A DNA stretch of 64,000 bases, taken from contig NZ_CP097870.1 of the NCBI RefSeq assembly GCF_029223545.1, positions 3,038,001-3,102,000 on the forward strand, given 5' to 3'. A model generated the notes under the pieces. The model did no database searches and was not told where the DNA came from. It saw only the letters and a list, made by a program, of their open reading frames with translations. Source of the stretch: Thauera sp. GDN1. GTDB taxonomy: Bacteria; Pseudomonadota; Gammaproteobacteria; Burkholderiales; Rhodocyclaceae. The first letter of the stretch is position 1, and each line of letters starts with the position of its first letter. Below, piece after piece: positions 47,192 through 57,822 of the stretch. The translations under genes were made by a program, and so were the position numbers.

Positions 47192-48691
47192 ATGTCTGAG
47201 CTCGCACTCGAAGGTCGCGGCGACCCGGTCCACCCGGTCGACGAGAAACTGCCCGGCGGCCGCCTCGCGGCGCTGGGCATGCAGCACGTGCTGGTGATGT
47301 ATGCCGGGGCGGTCGCGGTGCCGCTGATCGTCGGCCGCGCGCTCGGCCTCACCCCGGAGCAGGTCGCACTGCTGATCTCCGCCGACCTGTTCTGCTGCGG
47401 CCTGGTCACGCTGATCCAGTCGCTCGGCTTCGGCAAGCACTTCGGCATCAAGCTGCCGGTGATGATGGGGGTGACCTTCGCCGCCGTCGGGCCCATGGTG
47501 GCGATGGCCAACGTCCAGGGCGGGCCCGAGGGCGCGCGCGCCATCTTCGGCGCGATCATCGGCGCCGGCCTGATCTCGATCTTCATCGCCCCCTTCATGA
47601 GCCGGCTACTGCGCTTCTTCCCGCCGGTGGTCACCGGCACCATCATCGCCATCATCGGCATCAGCCTGATGCGGGTGGGCGTGGGCTGGGCGATGGGCGG
47701 CCCTGCCCACCTGGCGCAGAGCGTCGACGTGCCGAAGCTGGTGCAGATGGTAGACGGCGCCAAGGAGAAGGCCGCCGCTTCCGGAACCGAACTCAGCAAG
47801 CTGCCGGGGCCCATCCCGATGGTCGACAACCCCGGCTACGGCGCGCTCGACACCATGGCGGTGGCCGCCTTCGTGCTGGCGGTGATCCTGCTCCTGGTGC
47901 GCTACGGGCGCGGCTTCGTCGCCAACATCGCGGTATTGCTGGGCATCGTCGTCGGCTGCGTGGTCGCGGTGGTGATGGGCAAGATGCACTTCGACAAGGT
48001 CGCCAAGGCGGACTGGTTCGACGTCGTCACCCCCTTCGCCTTCGGCATGCCGACCTTCGACCCGGTGATGGTACTGACCATGACCCTGGTGATGATCGTG
48101 GTGATGATCGAGTCGGTGGGCATGTTCCTGGCGCTGGGCGAGATCACCGACAAGCGCATCTCGCGCATCGAACTCGCCGCCGGCCTGCGCACCGACGGCC
48201 TGGGCACGGTGATCGGCGGCGTGTTCAACACCTTCCCCTATACAAGCTTCTCGCAGAACGTCGGCCTGGTGGGCGTGACCGGGGTCAAGAGCCGCTGGGT
48301 GTGCGTTGCGGCCGGCGCGATCATGATCGTCCTCGGCATGCTGCCGAAGATGGCCGCGCTGGTGGAGTCGGTGCCCACCTTCGTGCTCGGCGGCGCGGGC
48401 CTGGTGATGTTCGGCATGGTGGCCGCGACCGGCATCCGCATCCTCACCAACGTCGATTTCAAGGGCAACCGCAACAACCTGTACATCGTCGCGCTGTCGA
48501 TCGGCTTCGGCCTGGTGCCGCTGGTGGCGCCGCGCTGGACCCAGCACATGGCGCACAGCCTGCACCCCCTGCTCGAGTCGGGGATCCTGCTGACCGCGAT
48601 CTCGGCGGTGGTGCTGAACCTGTACTTCAACGGCGGACGCGAGGATCGCGCCGGCGCGATCGAGGCGGCGAAGTCGGCGGAAGCGCACTGA
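47192..48691 (+). CDS. NCS2 urate permease, second copy (UacT-like)
   Basis: A 499-residue NCS2 symporter. QNVGLVGVTGVKSRWV, VNTFPYTSFSQ-like FNTFPYTSFSQN and VMIESVGMFLALGEITDKR are intact. Compared with the first permease it has an insertion of about 35 residues around KLVQMVDGAKEKAAASG. Longer in-frame starts exist but the SD (AAGGAGA) and conserved N-terminus favour 47192. It ends the plus-strand half of locus B and faces a LysR gene. Confidence 0.91.
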   Translation: MSELALEGRGDPVHPVDEKLPGGRLAALGMQHVLVMYAGAVAVPLIVGRALGLTPEQVALLISADLFCCGLVTLIQSLGFGKHFGIKLPVMMGVTFAAVGPMVAMANVQGGPEGARAIFGAIIGAGLISIFIAPFMSRLLRFFPPVVTGTIIAIIGISLMRVGVGWAMGGPAHLAQSVDVPKLVQMVDGAKEKAAASGTELSKLPGPIPMVDNPGYGALDTMAVAAFVLAVILLLVRYGRGFVANIAVLLGIVVGCVVAVVMGKMHFDKVAKADWFDVVTPFAFGMPTFDPVMVLTMTLVMIVVMIESVGMFLALGEITDKRISRIELAAGLRTDGLGTVIGGVFNTFPYTSFSQNVGLVGVTGVKSRWVCVAAGAIMIVLGMLPKMAALVESVPTFVLGGAGLVMFGMVAATGIRILTNVDFKGNRNNLYIVALSIGFGLVPLVAPRWTQHMAHSLHPLLESGILLTAISAVVLNLYFNGGREDRAGAIEAAKSAEAH

Positions 48692-48757
48692 TCGACAATG
48701 CGCGCAGGCAGCCCCTGCGGAAGTGCGCGATCGTCGGGCCCGAGCGCCGCCATCCGC

Positions 48758-49681
48758 TCAGTTTCCTTCCCCTCGGTTTCCTTCCCAGTACCCCGGTCGG
48801 TTGTAGATCAGCTTCAGATGGTCGATGAAATGCCGCACCTTGGCCGGAAGGTAGCGCTGCTGCGGATACACCGCCTGGATGTCGTAGGTGGGCACCGCGA
48901 ACTCGTCGAGCACGGTGACCAGCTCGCCGCGCTTGAGCTCGGCCTGGATCTCCCAGGTCGAACGCCAGCCCACGCCCAGCCCCTGCTTGACCCAGCCGTA
49001 CAGCAGCTCGCCGTCGTTGCAGGCCAGGTCGCCCTCGACCCGCACCGCGAACAGGCGGCCGTCGCGCTGGAAGGTCCACCCGCGCTGCTGACCGCCGGCA
49101 AGGTTGAACGCGAGGCAGTTGTGACGGGCCAGTTCCTCCGGCTGATGCGGAACGCCGTGGCGCTCGAAGTAGTCCGGCGTGCCGCACACCACGCGGCGGT
49201 TGGGAAAGAGACGCACGGCGACATAGTTGGGATCGGTGACCTCGCCGATGCGGATCGCCATGTCGTAGCCCTCGCGCACCAGGTCGACGACGCTGTCGGT
49301 GAAGTTGAAGGACATTCGCAGCTCGGGGTGCAGCGCCTTGAACGCCGCCGCATGCGGCGCCACGTGCCGGCGCCCGAAGGCCGCCGGCGCCGACACCACC
49401 AGGTGGCCGCGCACCACGTTGCGGCCGAGGCTGACCGCGCGCTCGATCTCGTCGAACTCGCGCAGCAGGCCGCGGCCCTGCTCGAGGAACTGCTCGCCGA
49501 GCTCGGTCAGCGCCAGGCCCCGCGTCGAACGGTGCATCAGCTTGACGCCGAGGCGCTTCTCCAGCGCATCGAGCCGCCGCCCCATGACCACCGGCGTGAC
49601 CCCCTCGACCAGCGCAGCGCTGGCGAAACTGCCCTTCTCGGCGACCAGCACGAAGCTGCGAATTTCGGTATGGCGATCCAT
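48758..49681 (-). CDS. LysR-type regulator, divergent from gcl
   Basis: A 307-residue LysR protein. The helix-turn-helix ASAALVEGVTPVVMGRRLDALEKRLG is at about 22-47, with a full effector domain ending GYWEGNRG. It resembles the CrgA-like branch (MDRHTEIRSFVLVAEKGSF). AAGGA lies six bases before the ATG at 49681; the frame extends to 49840 without homology. It diverges from gcl across 278 bases that hold the dyad at 49850, so it probably controls glyoxylate use. Confidence 0.92.
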   Translation of the reverse strand: MDRHTEIRSFVLVAEKGSFASAALVEGVTPVVMGRRLDALEKRLGVKLMHRSTRGLALTELGEQFLEQGRGLLREFDEIERAVSLGRNVVRGHLVVSAPAAFGRRHVAPHAAAFKALHPELRMSFNFTDSVVDLVREGYDMAIRIGEVTDPNYVAVRLFPNRRVVCGTPDYFERHGVPHQPEELARHNCLAFNLAGGQQRGWTFQRDGRLFAVRVEGDLACNDGELLYGWVKQGLGVGWRSTWEIQAELKRGELVTVLDEFAVPTYDIQAVYPQQRYLPAKVRHFIDHLKLIYNRPGYWEGNRGEGN

Positions 49682-49849
49682 TCCTGTTCCTTGGCGATCC
49701 CGGCGCAGTCTCCGGCGCCCCGTGGGCGCAGCGGCGGCCGCGATCCACGCACGAGTGGCGCTGGAAGATACCTGAACGTTATTCCGGATGCTGATAATGC
49801 CCATAAGCGCCCGGGAATAGAGGCACCCAGAGCCCAGCACCGACGCGAC

Positions 49850-49868
49850 TCGATATCAAAAGTATCGA
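49850..49868. promoter_or_regulatory. Candidate LysR operator upstream of gcl
   Basis: A perfect dyad, TCGATA at 49850-49855 and TATCGA at 49863-49868, separated by TCAAAAG, 92 bases before the gcl start. Length and position fit a LysR site in the 278-base divergent region. A second AT-rich patch (TGATAATGCCCATAAG, 49792-49807) lies nearer to lysR. Confidence 0.5.
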
Positions 49869-49959
49869 CAGAACCGATTTATACACCCATTCATTCATCG
49901 CCGCGCGCTCCCTATCCTGCAGCCATCGATTTCAACAACATCCCATCAGGAGACAGGAA

Positions 49960-51735
<1,776 letters not shown>

Positions 51736-51798
51736 ACGCACCGCCCCGGGGACGGGCCCTCCCAGGCCCGTTCCCAGCAGACAACCGGAGATGAAGCA

Positions 51799-52578
51799 AT
51801 GCCCAAGTTCAATGCCAACCTGACCATGCTGTTCAACGAAGTGCCTTTCCTCGACCGCTTCCAGGCGGCGGCCGAAGCCGGCTTCAAGGGCGTGGAGTTC
51901 CTCTTCCCCTATGCCTTCGACAAGAACGAGATCGCCGAGCGCCTGGTCAAGCACGGCCTGGTGCAGGTGCTGCACAACCTGCCGGCGGGCGACTGGGACG
52001 GCGGCGAGCGCGGCATCGCCTGCCATCCGGACCGGGTCGGCGAATTCCAGGACGGCGTCGGACGCGCGATCGAATACGCCACCGCGCTCGGCTGCAAGCA
52101 GGTGAACTGCCTGGCCGGCATCGCCCCGGCCGGCGTCGATCCCGAGAAGACGCGCGAGACCTTCGTCGCCAACCTGCGCTTCGCCGCCGGCGCGCTCAAG
52201 GAGGCCGGCATCCGCCTGCTGATCGAGCCGATCAACACCTTCGACATCCCCGGCTTCTACCTGAACCGCACCGCGCAGGCGATCGCGCTGATCGAGGAAG
52301 TCGGCTCGCCCAACCTGTACCTTCAGCACGACATCTATCACATGCAGCGCATGGAGGGCGAACTCGCCAACACCATCGCGAAACACCTGCCGAAGATCGC
52401 CCACATGCAGATCGCCGACACCCCGGGCCGCCACGAGCCGGGCAGCGGCGAGATCAACTACGCCTGGCTGTTCCGCTTCATCGACCAGCTCGGCTACGAC
52501 GGCTGGATCGGCTGCGAATACAAGCCCGCCGCCGGTACCCGCGAGGGCCTGGGCTGGATCAAGGCACTGGCCGGCTAA
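51799..52578 (+). CDS. hyi: Hydroxypyruvate isomerase
   Basis: A 259-residue TIM-barrel enzyme interconverting hydroxypyruvate and tartronate semialdehyde. PKFNANLTMLFNEVPFLDRF, QVLHNLPAGDWDGGERGIA (given in short pieces) and LIEPINTFDIPGFYLN are Hyi features; metal-binding Glu and Asp lie in LIEP and LQHDIYHMQRMEG. CGGAGATGAAGCA precedes the ATG. It lies 63 bases after gcl. Confidence 0.95.
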   Translation: MPKFNANLTMLFNEVPFLDRFQAAAEAGFKGVEFLFPYAFDKNEIAERLVKHGLVQVLHNLPAGDWDGGERGIACHPDRVGEFQDGVGRAIEYATALGCKQVNCLAGIAPAGVDPEKTRETFVANLRFAAGALKEAGIRLLIEPINTFDIPGFYLNRTAQAIALIEEVGSPNLYLQHDIYHMQRMEGELANTIAKHLPKIAHMQIADTPGRHEPGSGEINYAWLFRFIDQLGYDGWIGCEYKPAAGTREGLGWIKALAG

Positions 52579-52583
52579 TCGAC

Positions 52584-52659
52584 ATTCGCGGCTTCCACCG
52601 CTCCCACAGGGCTTGCGGAAGCCGTACCGGTTTCGGTGGGAGCGGCGGAGGCCGCGATC
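52584..52659. repeat. REP-like palindromic element, copy 3
   Basis: Left arm ATTCGCGGCTTCCACCGCTC then CCAC (52584-52607); right arm (52635-52659) reads GGTGGGAGCGGCGGAGGCC then GCGATC, its near complement. It fills the 112-base gap between hyi and glxR, inside the operon, so it is unlikely to be a strict terminator. The right arm is almost identical to the right arm at 6182-6205. Confidence 0.8.
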
Positions 52660-52690
52660 AGGACATCATCGACATTCAGGAGACAACAAA

Positions 52691-53575
52691 ATGGCAAACA
52701 TCGGATTCATCGGCCTCGGCATCATGGGCACGCCCATGGCGGGCAACCTCATCAAGGGCGGCCACACGGTCTTCACCCACACCCGCGGCGACACCCCCGC
52801 CGCGCTGATCGAAGCCGGCGCCCGGCCGTGCGCCAACGGCGCCGAGGTCGCGCGCCAGGCCGACATCATCATCACCATGGTGCCGGACACGCCGCACGTC
52901 GAGGACGCGCTGTTCAACCCCGAGGGCGTCGCCGCCGGCCTGTCGAAGGGCAAGATCGTGGTCGACATGAGCTCGATCTCGCCGGTCGCCACCAAGGAGT
53001 TCGCCAGGCGCATCAATGCGCTCGGCTGCGAATATCTCGACGCCCCGGTGTCGGGTGGCGAAGTCGGCGCCAAGGCGGCAAGCCTGACCATCATGGTCGG
53101 CGGCAACGAGGCGAGCTTCGACAAGGTCAAGCCGATCTTCGAGCTGATGGGCAAGAACATCACGCTCGTCGGCGGCAACGGCGACGGCCAGATCACCAAG
53201 GTCGCCAACCAGATCATCGTCGCGCTCAACATCGAGGCCGTCGGCGAGGCCCTGCTGCTGGCCGCGAAGGCCGGCGCCGACCCGGCCAAGGTTCGCCAGG
53301 CGCTGATGGGCGGCTTCGCCAATTCGCGCATCCTGGAAGTTCACGGCGAGCGCATGGTCAAGCGCACCTTCGATCCGGGCTTCCGCATCGAGCTGCACCA
53401 GAAGGATCTCAACCTGGCGCTGACCACCGCCCGCCAGCTCGGCGTGTCGCTGCCCAACACCGCCACCGCCCAGGAGCTGTTCAACGCCTGCGCCGCGCAC
53501 GGCGGCGCGAAGTGGGACCACTCGGGCATGGTGCGCGCGCTGGAGAAGATGGCCAACTTCGAGATCGGCCAGTAA
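52691..53575 (+). CDS. glxR: Tartronate semialdehyde reductase
   Basis: A 294-residue beta-hydroxyacid dehydrogenase reducing tartronate semialdehyde to glycerate. Rossmann motif GLGIMG at 8-13, substrate motif DAPVSGG at 118-124 and catalytic Lys170 in GQITKVANQ are intact. CAGGAGACAACAAA precedes the ATG at 52691; the earlier in-frame ATG at 52613 lies in the palindrome and is rejected. It is the third step after gcl. Confidence 0.96.
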   Translation: MANIGFIGLGIMGTPMAGNLIKGGHTVFTHTRGDTPAALIEAGARPCANGAEVARQADIIITMVPDTPHVEDALFNPEGVAAGLSKGKIVVDMSSISPVATKEFARRINALGCEYLDAPVSGGEVGAKAASLTIMVGGNEASFDKVKPIFELMGKNITLVGGNGDGQITKVANQIIVALNIEAVGEALLLAAKAGADPAKVRQALMGGFANSRILEVHGERMVKRTFDPGFRIELHQKDLNLALTTARQLGVSLPNTATAQELFNACAAHGGAKWDHSGMVRALEKMANFEIGQ

Positions 53576-53707
53576 GGCCGGAGCAGAGGGCCGCGAGGCC
53601 CGCCGCCACCCCAGCCGCAACAGAGCAGAAAGCGCCGGCATCGACCGGCGTGCCCCCGGGCGGCGCGTGCTCCCCAACGCGCCGCCCACCCATCAAAGGA
53701 AACCCCG

Positions 53708-54130
53708 ATGCGCCACCTCGCCATCGACGTCGGTTCGTTCCGCTTCGTCGCCCGCATGGAGGAAGCCGCCGCGCCCAAGACCTGCGCCGCCTTCCTCGAA
53801 CTGCTGCCGTTTTCCAACCAGGTGATCCACTCGCGCTGGAGCGGCGAGGCGGTATGGGTGCCGCTGGGCGAGTTCGACACCGGCCTCGGCTTCGAGAACC
53901 ACACCAGCCACCCCTCGCGCGGCGACATCCTGCTCTATCCGGGCGGCTTCTCGGAGACCGAGATCCTGTTCGCCTACGGCAGCAGCTGCTTCGCCAGCAA
54001 GATGGGCCAGCTCGCCGGCAACCACTTCCTGACCGTGGTCGAAGGCGCCGAGCAGCTCAACGAGATGGGGCGGACCGTGCTGTGGAAGGGCGCGCAGTGG
54101 ATCCGCTTCACCGACCTCGGCAAGCGCTGA
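53708..54130 (+). CDS. DUF3830 family protein (cyclophilin-like)
   Basis: A 140-residue cytosolic protein with no signal or membrane segment. RFVARMEEAAAPKTCAAFLELLPF, IHSRWSGEAVWVPL and NHTSHPSRGDILLYPGG mark it as DUF3830, whose fold is cyclophilin-like and whose function is not established. It lies 132 bases after glxR in the position where many related operons have a glycerate kinase. AAAGGAAACCCCG precedes the ATG. A role on a glyoxylate or ureide derivative is inference from position. Confidence 0.85.
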   Translation: MRHLAIDVGSFRFVARMEEAAAPKTCAAFLELLPFSNQVIHSRWSGEAVWVPLGEFDTGLGFENHTSHPSRGDILLYPGGFSETEILFAYGSSCFASKMGQLAGNHFLTVVEGAEQLNEMGRTVLWKGAQWIRFTDLGKR

Positions 54131-54161
54131 GTCCCGACCGAACGATCATCACGAGGACGAC

Positions 54162-54596
54162 ATGAAACCCACCCACGCACTGACGCTCGACGACGTCAAG
54201 CTCGCCGCCGCAGCCGCAGAAGCCGAGGCGCTCGCCTGCGGCTGGGCGGTCAGCATCGCCGTCTGCGATGCCGGCGGCCACGCGCTGTGGCTGCAGCGCA
54301 TGGACGGCGCGCCGCTGATGAGCGCCGCCGTCGCCCCCGAGAAGGCGCGCACCTGCGTGCTCAGCGGCAAGCCGAGCAAGGCCTTCGAGGACATGGTCAA
54401 CAACGGCCGCTTCGCCGCGCTGGCGATGCCGGTGGTGCCGCTCGAGGGCGGCGAGCCGATCGTGGTCGCCGGCAACGTGGTCGGCGCGGTCGGCGTCTCC
54501 GGCGTCAAGGCCGGCGAGGACGCACGGGTGGCGCGCGCCGCCGTCTCCGCCCTGCTCGCCCACATCGCCGCAACGAATCAGGAGATCGCAGCATGA
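54162..54596 (+). CDS. GlcG/HbpS family protein
   Basis: A 144-residue protein of the GlcG/HbpS (heme-degrading or cofactor-binding) fold: LTLDDVKLAAAAAEAEA, VAVCDAGGHALWLQRMDGA-like SIAVCDAGGHALWLQ, and VAGNVVGAVGVSGV. GlcG genes often accompany glycolate and glyoxylate operons, but the biochemical role is unclear. Its last codon and stop overlap the pyk start (ATGA, 54593-54596). It lies 31 bases after the DUF3830 gene. Confidence 0.87.
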   Translation: MKPTHALTLDDVKLAAAAAEAEALACGWAVSIAVCDAGGHALWLQRMDGAPLMSAAVAPEKARTCVLSGKPSKAFEDMVNNGRFAALAMPVVPLEGGEPIVVAGNVVGAVGVSGVKAGEDARVARAAVSALLAHIAATNQEIAA

Positions 54597-56011
54597 AACG
54601 CGAACGCAGTGCCCGCATCCTCGCCACCCTCGGGCCGGCGAGCTCCACCCGCGAACGCATCCTCGCCCTGGCCGAGGCCGGCGCCGACGTGTTCCGCCTC
54701 AACTTCAGCCACGGCAGCCACGAGGACCACGCCGAACGCTACCGCCTGATCCGCGAGCTCGAGCGGGAAATCGGCCGTCCGATCGGCGTGCTGATGGACC
54801 TTCAGGGTCCCAAGCTGCGCGTCGGCCGCTTCACCGAGGGCAAGGTGGTGCTCGCCCCCGGCGCGCGCTTCCGCCTCGACCTCGACCCTGCCGTGGGCGA
54901 CGTTACCCGCGCCAACCTGCCTCACCCGGAGATCTTCGCCGCGCTCGAGGCCGGCACCGAGCTGCTGCTCGACGACGGCAAGCTGCGCCTGCGCGTGGAT
55001 GCCTTCGGCCCCGATTTCGCCGACACCACGGTGCTGGTCGGCGGGCCGCTGTCCGACCGCAAGGGCGTGAATGTCCCCGGCGTGGTGCTGCCGATCTCGC
55101 CGCTGACCGCCAAGGACCGCGCCGATCTCGACTTCGGCCTCTCGCTCGGGGTGGACTGGGTGGCGCTGTCCTTCGTGCAGCGTCCGGAGGACATCCGCGA
55201 GGCGCGCGAGCTCATCGGCGACCGTGCCTGGATCATGGCCAAGCTCGAGAAGCCGGCGGCGATCGACGCCCTGGAGCCGATCGTGGCGCTCGCCGACGGC
55301 GTCATGGTGGCACGCGGCGACCTGGGCGTGGAGCTGCCGCCGCAGCAGGTGCCGGTGCTGCAGCGCCGCATCGTGCGTGCGGCCCGCGCCGCCGGCAAGC
55401 CGGTGGTGGTGGCGACGCAGATGCTGGAGTCGATGATCACCTCGCCGGTGCCGACCCGTGCCGAGGCCTCGGACGTCGCCACCGCGATCTACGACGGCGC
55501 CGACGCGGTGATGCTGTCGGCCGAATCGGCCTCGGGCCAGTACCCTGTAGAGGCGGTGACCATCATGCACAGCATCATCTGCGAGGTGGAACGCGACCCC
55601 GCCTGGCGCAGCGCACTGGAGGCCAGCCACACCGCAGCCGAGGCCAACACGCCGGATGCGATCTGCTGCGCACTGCGCCGCGTCGCCGCACTCCTCGAAC
55701 CGGCCGCGACCGTGGCCTACACCAGCTCCGGCTTCAGCGCCCTGCGCGCCAGCCGCGAGCGCCCCGCAGTGCCGATCCTCGCGCTGACGCCGCACGCGGC
55801 CACCGCGCGCCGCCTGGCCCTGGCCTGGGGCGTGCATCCGGTGCCCTTCGAGGAGGTGCATGACGTCGCCGAGATGGTCGAGCACGCCAGTCGCGCCGCG
55901 CTCAGCCACGGCTTCGCGCGTGCGGGCGAGGTGGTGGTGGTGATCGCCGGCCTGCCCTTCGGTACCAGCGGCAGCACCAACCTGCTGCACGTCGCGCGCA
56001 TCCCGGGCTGA
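54593..56011 (+). CDS. pyk: Pyruvate kinase
   Basis: A 472-residue pyruvate kinase. RSARILATLGPASS, FRLNFSHGSHEDH, MDLQGPKLRVG, MAKLEKPAAI (active Lys/Glu), ARGDLGVELP and VATQMLESM are all intact; a normal C-terminal domain follows. It is slightly short of the usual 470-480, within range. Translational coupling to glcG places it firmly in the gcl operon, so it is a dedicated isozyme completing glycerate to pyruvate flow. A hairpin follows at 56087. Confidence 0.95.
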   Translation: MKRERSARILATLGPASSTRERILALAEAGADVFRLNFSHGSHEDHAERYRLIRELEREIGRPIGVLMDLQGPKLRVGRFTEGKVVLAPGARFRLDLDPAVGDVTRANLPHPEIFAALEAGTELLLDDGKLRLRVDAFGPDFADTTVLVGGPLSDRKGVNVPGVVLPISPLTAKDRADLDFGLSLGVDWVALSFVQRPEDIREARELIGDRAWIMAKLEKPAAIDALEPIVALADGVMVARGDLGVELPPQQVPVLQRRIVRAARAAGKPVVVATQMLESMITSPVPTRAEASDVATAIYDGADAVMLSAESASGQYPVEAVTIMHSIICEVERDPAWRSALEASHTAAEANTPDAICCALRRVAALLEPAATVAYTSSGFSALRASRERPAVPILALTPHAATARRLALAWGVHPVPFEEVHDVAEMVEHASRAALSHGFARAGEVVVVIAGLPFGTSGSTNLLHVARIPG

Positions 56012-56086
56012 GGCCGGCTCGGCAGGCACCAGCCCTGACCCCCGCGCAGCGCCGGCACGCCCGCAAGCGTATGCCGTACACGGCAA

Positions 56087-56109
56087 AAGGCCCGCATCGA
56101 GCGGGCCTT
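56087..56109. terminator. Bidirectional terminator between pyk and ppa
   Basis: AAGGCCCGC at 56087-56095 pairs with GCGGGCCTT at 56101-56109 across ATCGA, followed by TCTGC, with AAAA before it. It suits both the gcl operon and the convergent pyrophosphatase gene. Confidence 0.8.
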
Positions 56110-56134
56110 CTGCATGCAGCGGAGAGCTAGGCAA

Positions 56135-56662
56135 TCACTTCTTGGCGGCAGCCAGGCCGTTCACGATTTCCTGCTTGGCTTCCTCGACCGTGCCCCAGCC
56201 CAGGACCTTGACCCACTTGCCGGGCTCGAGGTCCTTGTAGTGCTCGAAGAAATGCACCGTCTGCTTCATCAGCAGCTCGGGCAGGTCGTCGGTGGTCTGC
56301 ACCTTGTCGTACAGCGGGGTCAGCTTGGACACCGGCACGGCCACGACCTTTGCATCCACGCCACCGTCGTCTTCCATCTTCAGCACGCCCACCGGACGGC
56401 AGCGGATGACAACGCCCGGCTGCAGCGGGAAGGGGGTTACGACCAGCACGTCGACCGGGTCGCCATCGCCGGCGATGGTGTGCGGCACGTAGCCGTAGTT
56501 GAGCGGGTAACGCATCGAAGTGCCCATGAAGCGGTCGACGAAGACGGCGCCGCTGTCCTTGTCCACTTCGAACTTGATCGGATCGCCCTGAGCGGAGATC
56601 TCGATGATGACGTTGATGTCGTTCGGCACGTCCTTGCCGGCGCTGACCATATCGAAGCCCAT
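56135..56662 (-). CDS. ppa: Inorganic pyrophosphatase
   Basis: A 175-residue class I pyrophosphatase. [20 protein letters not shown] and [11 protein letters not shown] carry the metal-binding acidic residues; the C-terminal [17 protein letters not shown] is typical. GGGAGGGATTC precedes the ATG at 56662; the frame upstream runs into unrelated DNA. It hydrolyses pyrophosphate in the cytoplasm. Confidence 0.97.
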   Translation of the reverse strand: MGFDMVSAGKDVPNDINVIIEISAQGDPIKFEVDKDSGAVFVDRFMGTSMRYPLNYGYVPHTIAGDGDPVDVLVVTPFPLQPGVVIRCRPVGVLKMEDDGGVDAKVVAVPVSKLTPLYDKVQTTDDLPELLMKQTVHFFEHYKDLEPGKWVKVLGWGTVEEAKQEIVNGLAAAKK

Positions 56663-56745
56663 GAATCCCTCCCGTGGAAAAATTGTGCGCGGATTATAGG
56701 GGGAAACCACAATGTCTTGCACGGCGTCCTGCGTGCATCCGGCAC

Positions 56746-56955
56746 TCAGGCCGGCGAGTCGAAGCCGGCGTCCTCGACCGCGGTGCGCAGTGCGTCGACC
56801 GACACCTGCGCCGGGTCGAAGCGCACCGTGGCGCTGCCCTGCTCGAGCGACACCTGCGCGTCCTCGACGCCCGCGAGCCCCTTGAGCACGCCGGTCACGT
56901 TCCTGACGCAGCCGCCGCAGCTCATGCCTTCGACCTTGATCGTCACTTCTTCCAT
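56746..56955 (-). CDS. Heavy-metal-associated (CopZ-like) copper chaperone
   Basis: A 69-residue single HMA domain. The metal motif MSCGGC gives Cys13 and Cys16. GAGGAGTGAAGC precedes the ATG. It follows the SafE gene with 44 bases between them on the same strand. Since ccoG and fixH lie a few kb away, copper delivery for cbb3 oxidase assembly is plausible, but this is inference. Confidence 0.9.
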   Translation of the reverse strand: MEEVTIKVEGMSCGGCVRNVTGVLKGLAGVEDAQVSLEQGSATVRFDPAQVSVDALRTAVEDAGFDSPA

Positions 56956-56999
56956 GCTTCACTCCTCAATGTTCGACGCCGCGCCAGCGGATGCGGCGC

Positions 57000-57710
57000 T
57001 CAGGTCACGCACACCACGCCGCCCCACAGGTCGCCGCCGAGCGTGGGCGCATGATAGAGCCCGAACAGCCCGAAGCCGAGCACGAGCAGGCCAGAGGCGA
57101 GGCGCACCTTGCGGTGACGGGTGAAATCGCGGAAACGCTTGAACAGCATGCCCGCCAGCAGCAGGTTGGGCAGCGTGCCCAGGCCGAAGGCCAGCATCAG
57201 CCCGGCGCCGCGGGCGCCAGAGCCGGTGACCAGCGCGGTGGCGAGGATCGAATAGGTCAGACCGCAGGGGATGAAGCCCCACAGCATGCCCAGCGGCAAC
57301 GCCTGCTTCACGGAGCGCGCCGGCAGGAAGCGACGGGTCGCGGGCTGGATCCTGCGCCACAGCACGTGGCCGACGCGCTCGATGGGCGCCAGCAGACGGG
57401 TGAAACCGGTCAGATACAGACCGAGCGCGACGAGCATCAGGTTGGCCAGCACGTACAGCGTCATCTGCACCGGGAGCATGCCGTCGTACAGCAGGCCGAC
57501 CGAGCCGATGAAGCCGACCGCCGCGCCGAGCGCGGTGTAGGTGCCGATGCGGCCGAGGTTGTAGGCCAGATGCAGCGGCCATTGCGGCTTGCCGCCCGGC
57601 GTCTGCACCTGCATGGTGAGCGCGCCGACGATGCCGCCGCACATCGACACGCAGTGCGTGCCGCCGAGCAGGCCGATCAGGAAGACGGCGAAGTAACCGG
57701 TTTCGGGCAT
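57000..57710 (-). CDS. SafE/UreH-type sulfite exporter family membrane protein
   Basis: A 236-residue membrane protein with six helices. GLLGGTHCVSMCGGIVGAL near the N-terminus is the family signature with two Cys, and WGFIPCGLTYSILATAL carries a third. These proteins often sit beside cbb3 oxidase genes (next to CcoS) and may handle copper or thiols. The ATG at 57710 is chosen; a TTG at 57725 would add five residues and neither has a clear SD. It leads to the HMA protein. Confidence 0.88.
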   Translation of the reverse strand: MPETGYFAVFLIGLLGGTHCVSMCGGIVGALTMQVQTPGGKPQWPLHLAYNLGRIGTYTALGAAVGFIGSVGLLYDGMLPVQMTLYVLANLMLVALGLYLTGFTRLLAPIERVGHVLWRRIQPATRRFLPARSVKQALPLGMLWGFIPCGLTYSILATALVTGSGARGAGLMLAFGLGTLPNLLLAGMLFKRFRDFTRHRKVRLASGLLVLGFGLFGLYHAPTLGGDLWGGVVCVT

Positions 57711-57822
57711 GGGGAGACGGGCCAAGGCCGCCGGGAACGCGAGGCCGCCATTTTACGCCGCAGCGCGCGGCGGGTGCGGCGAATCGCCGCGCCCCCAGCC
57801 ATCCGGTCGCCGGCCCTGCGCC

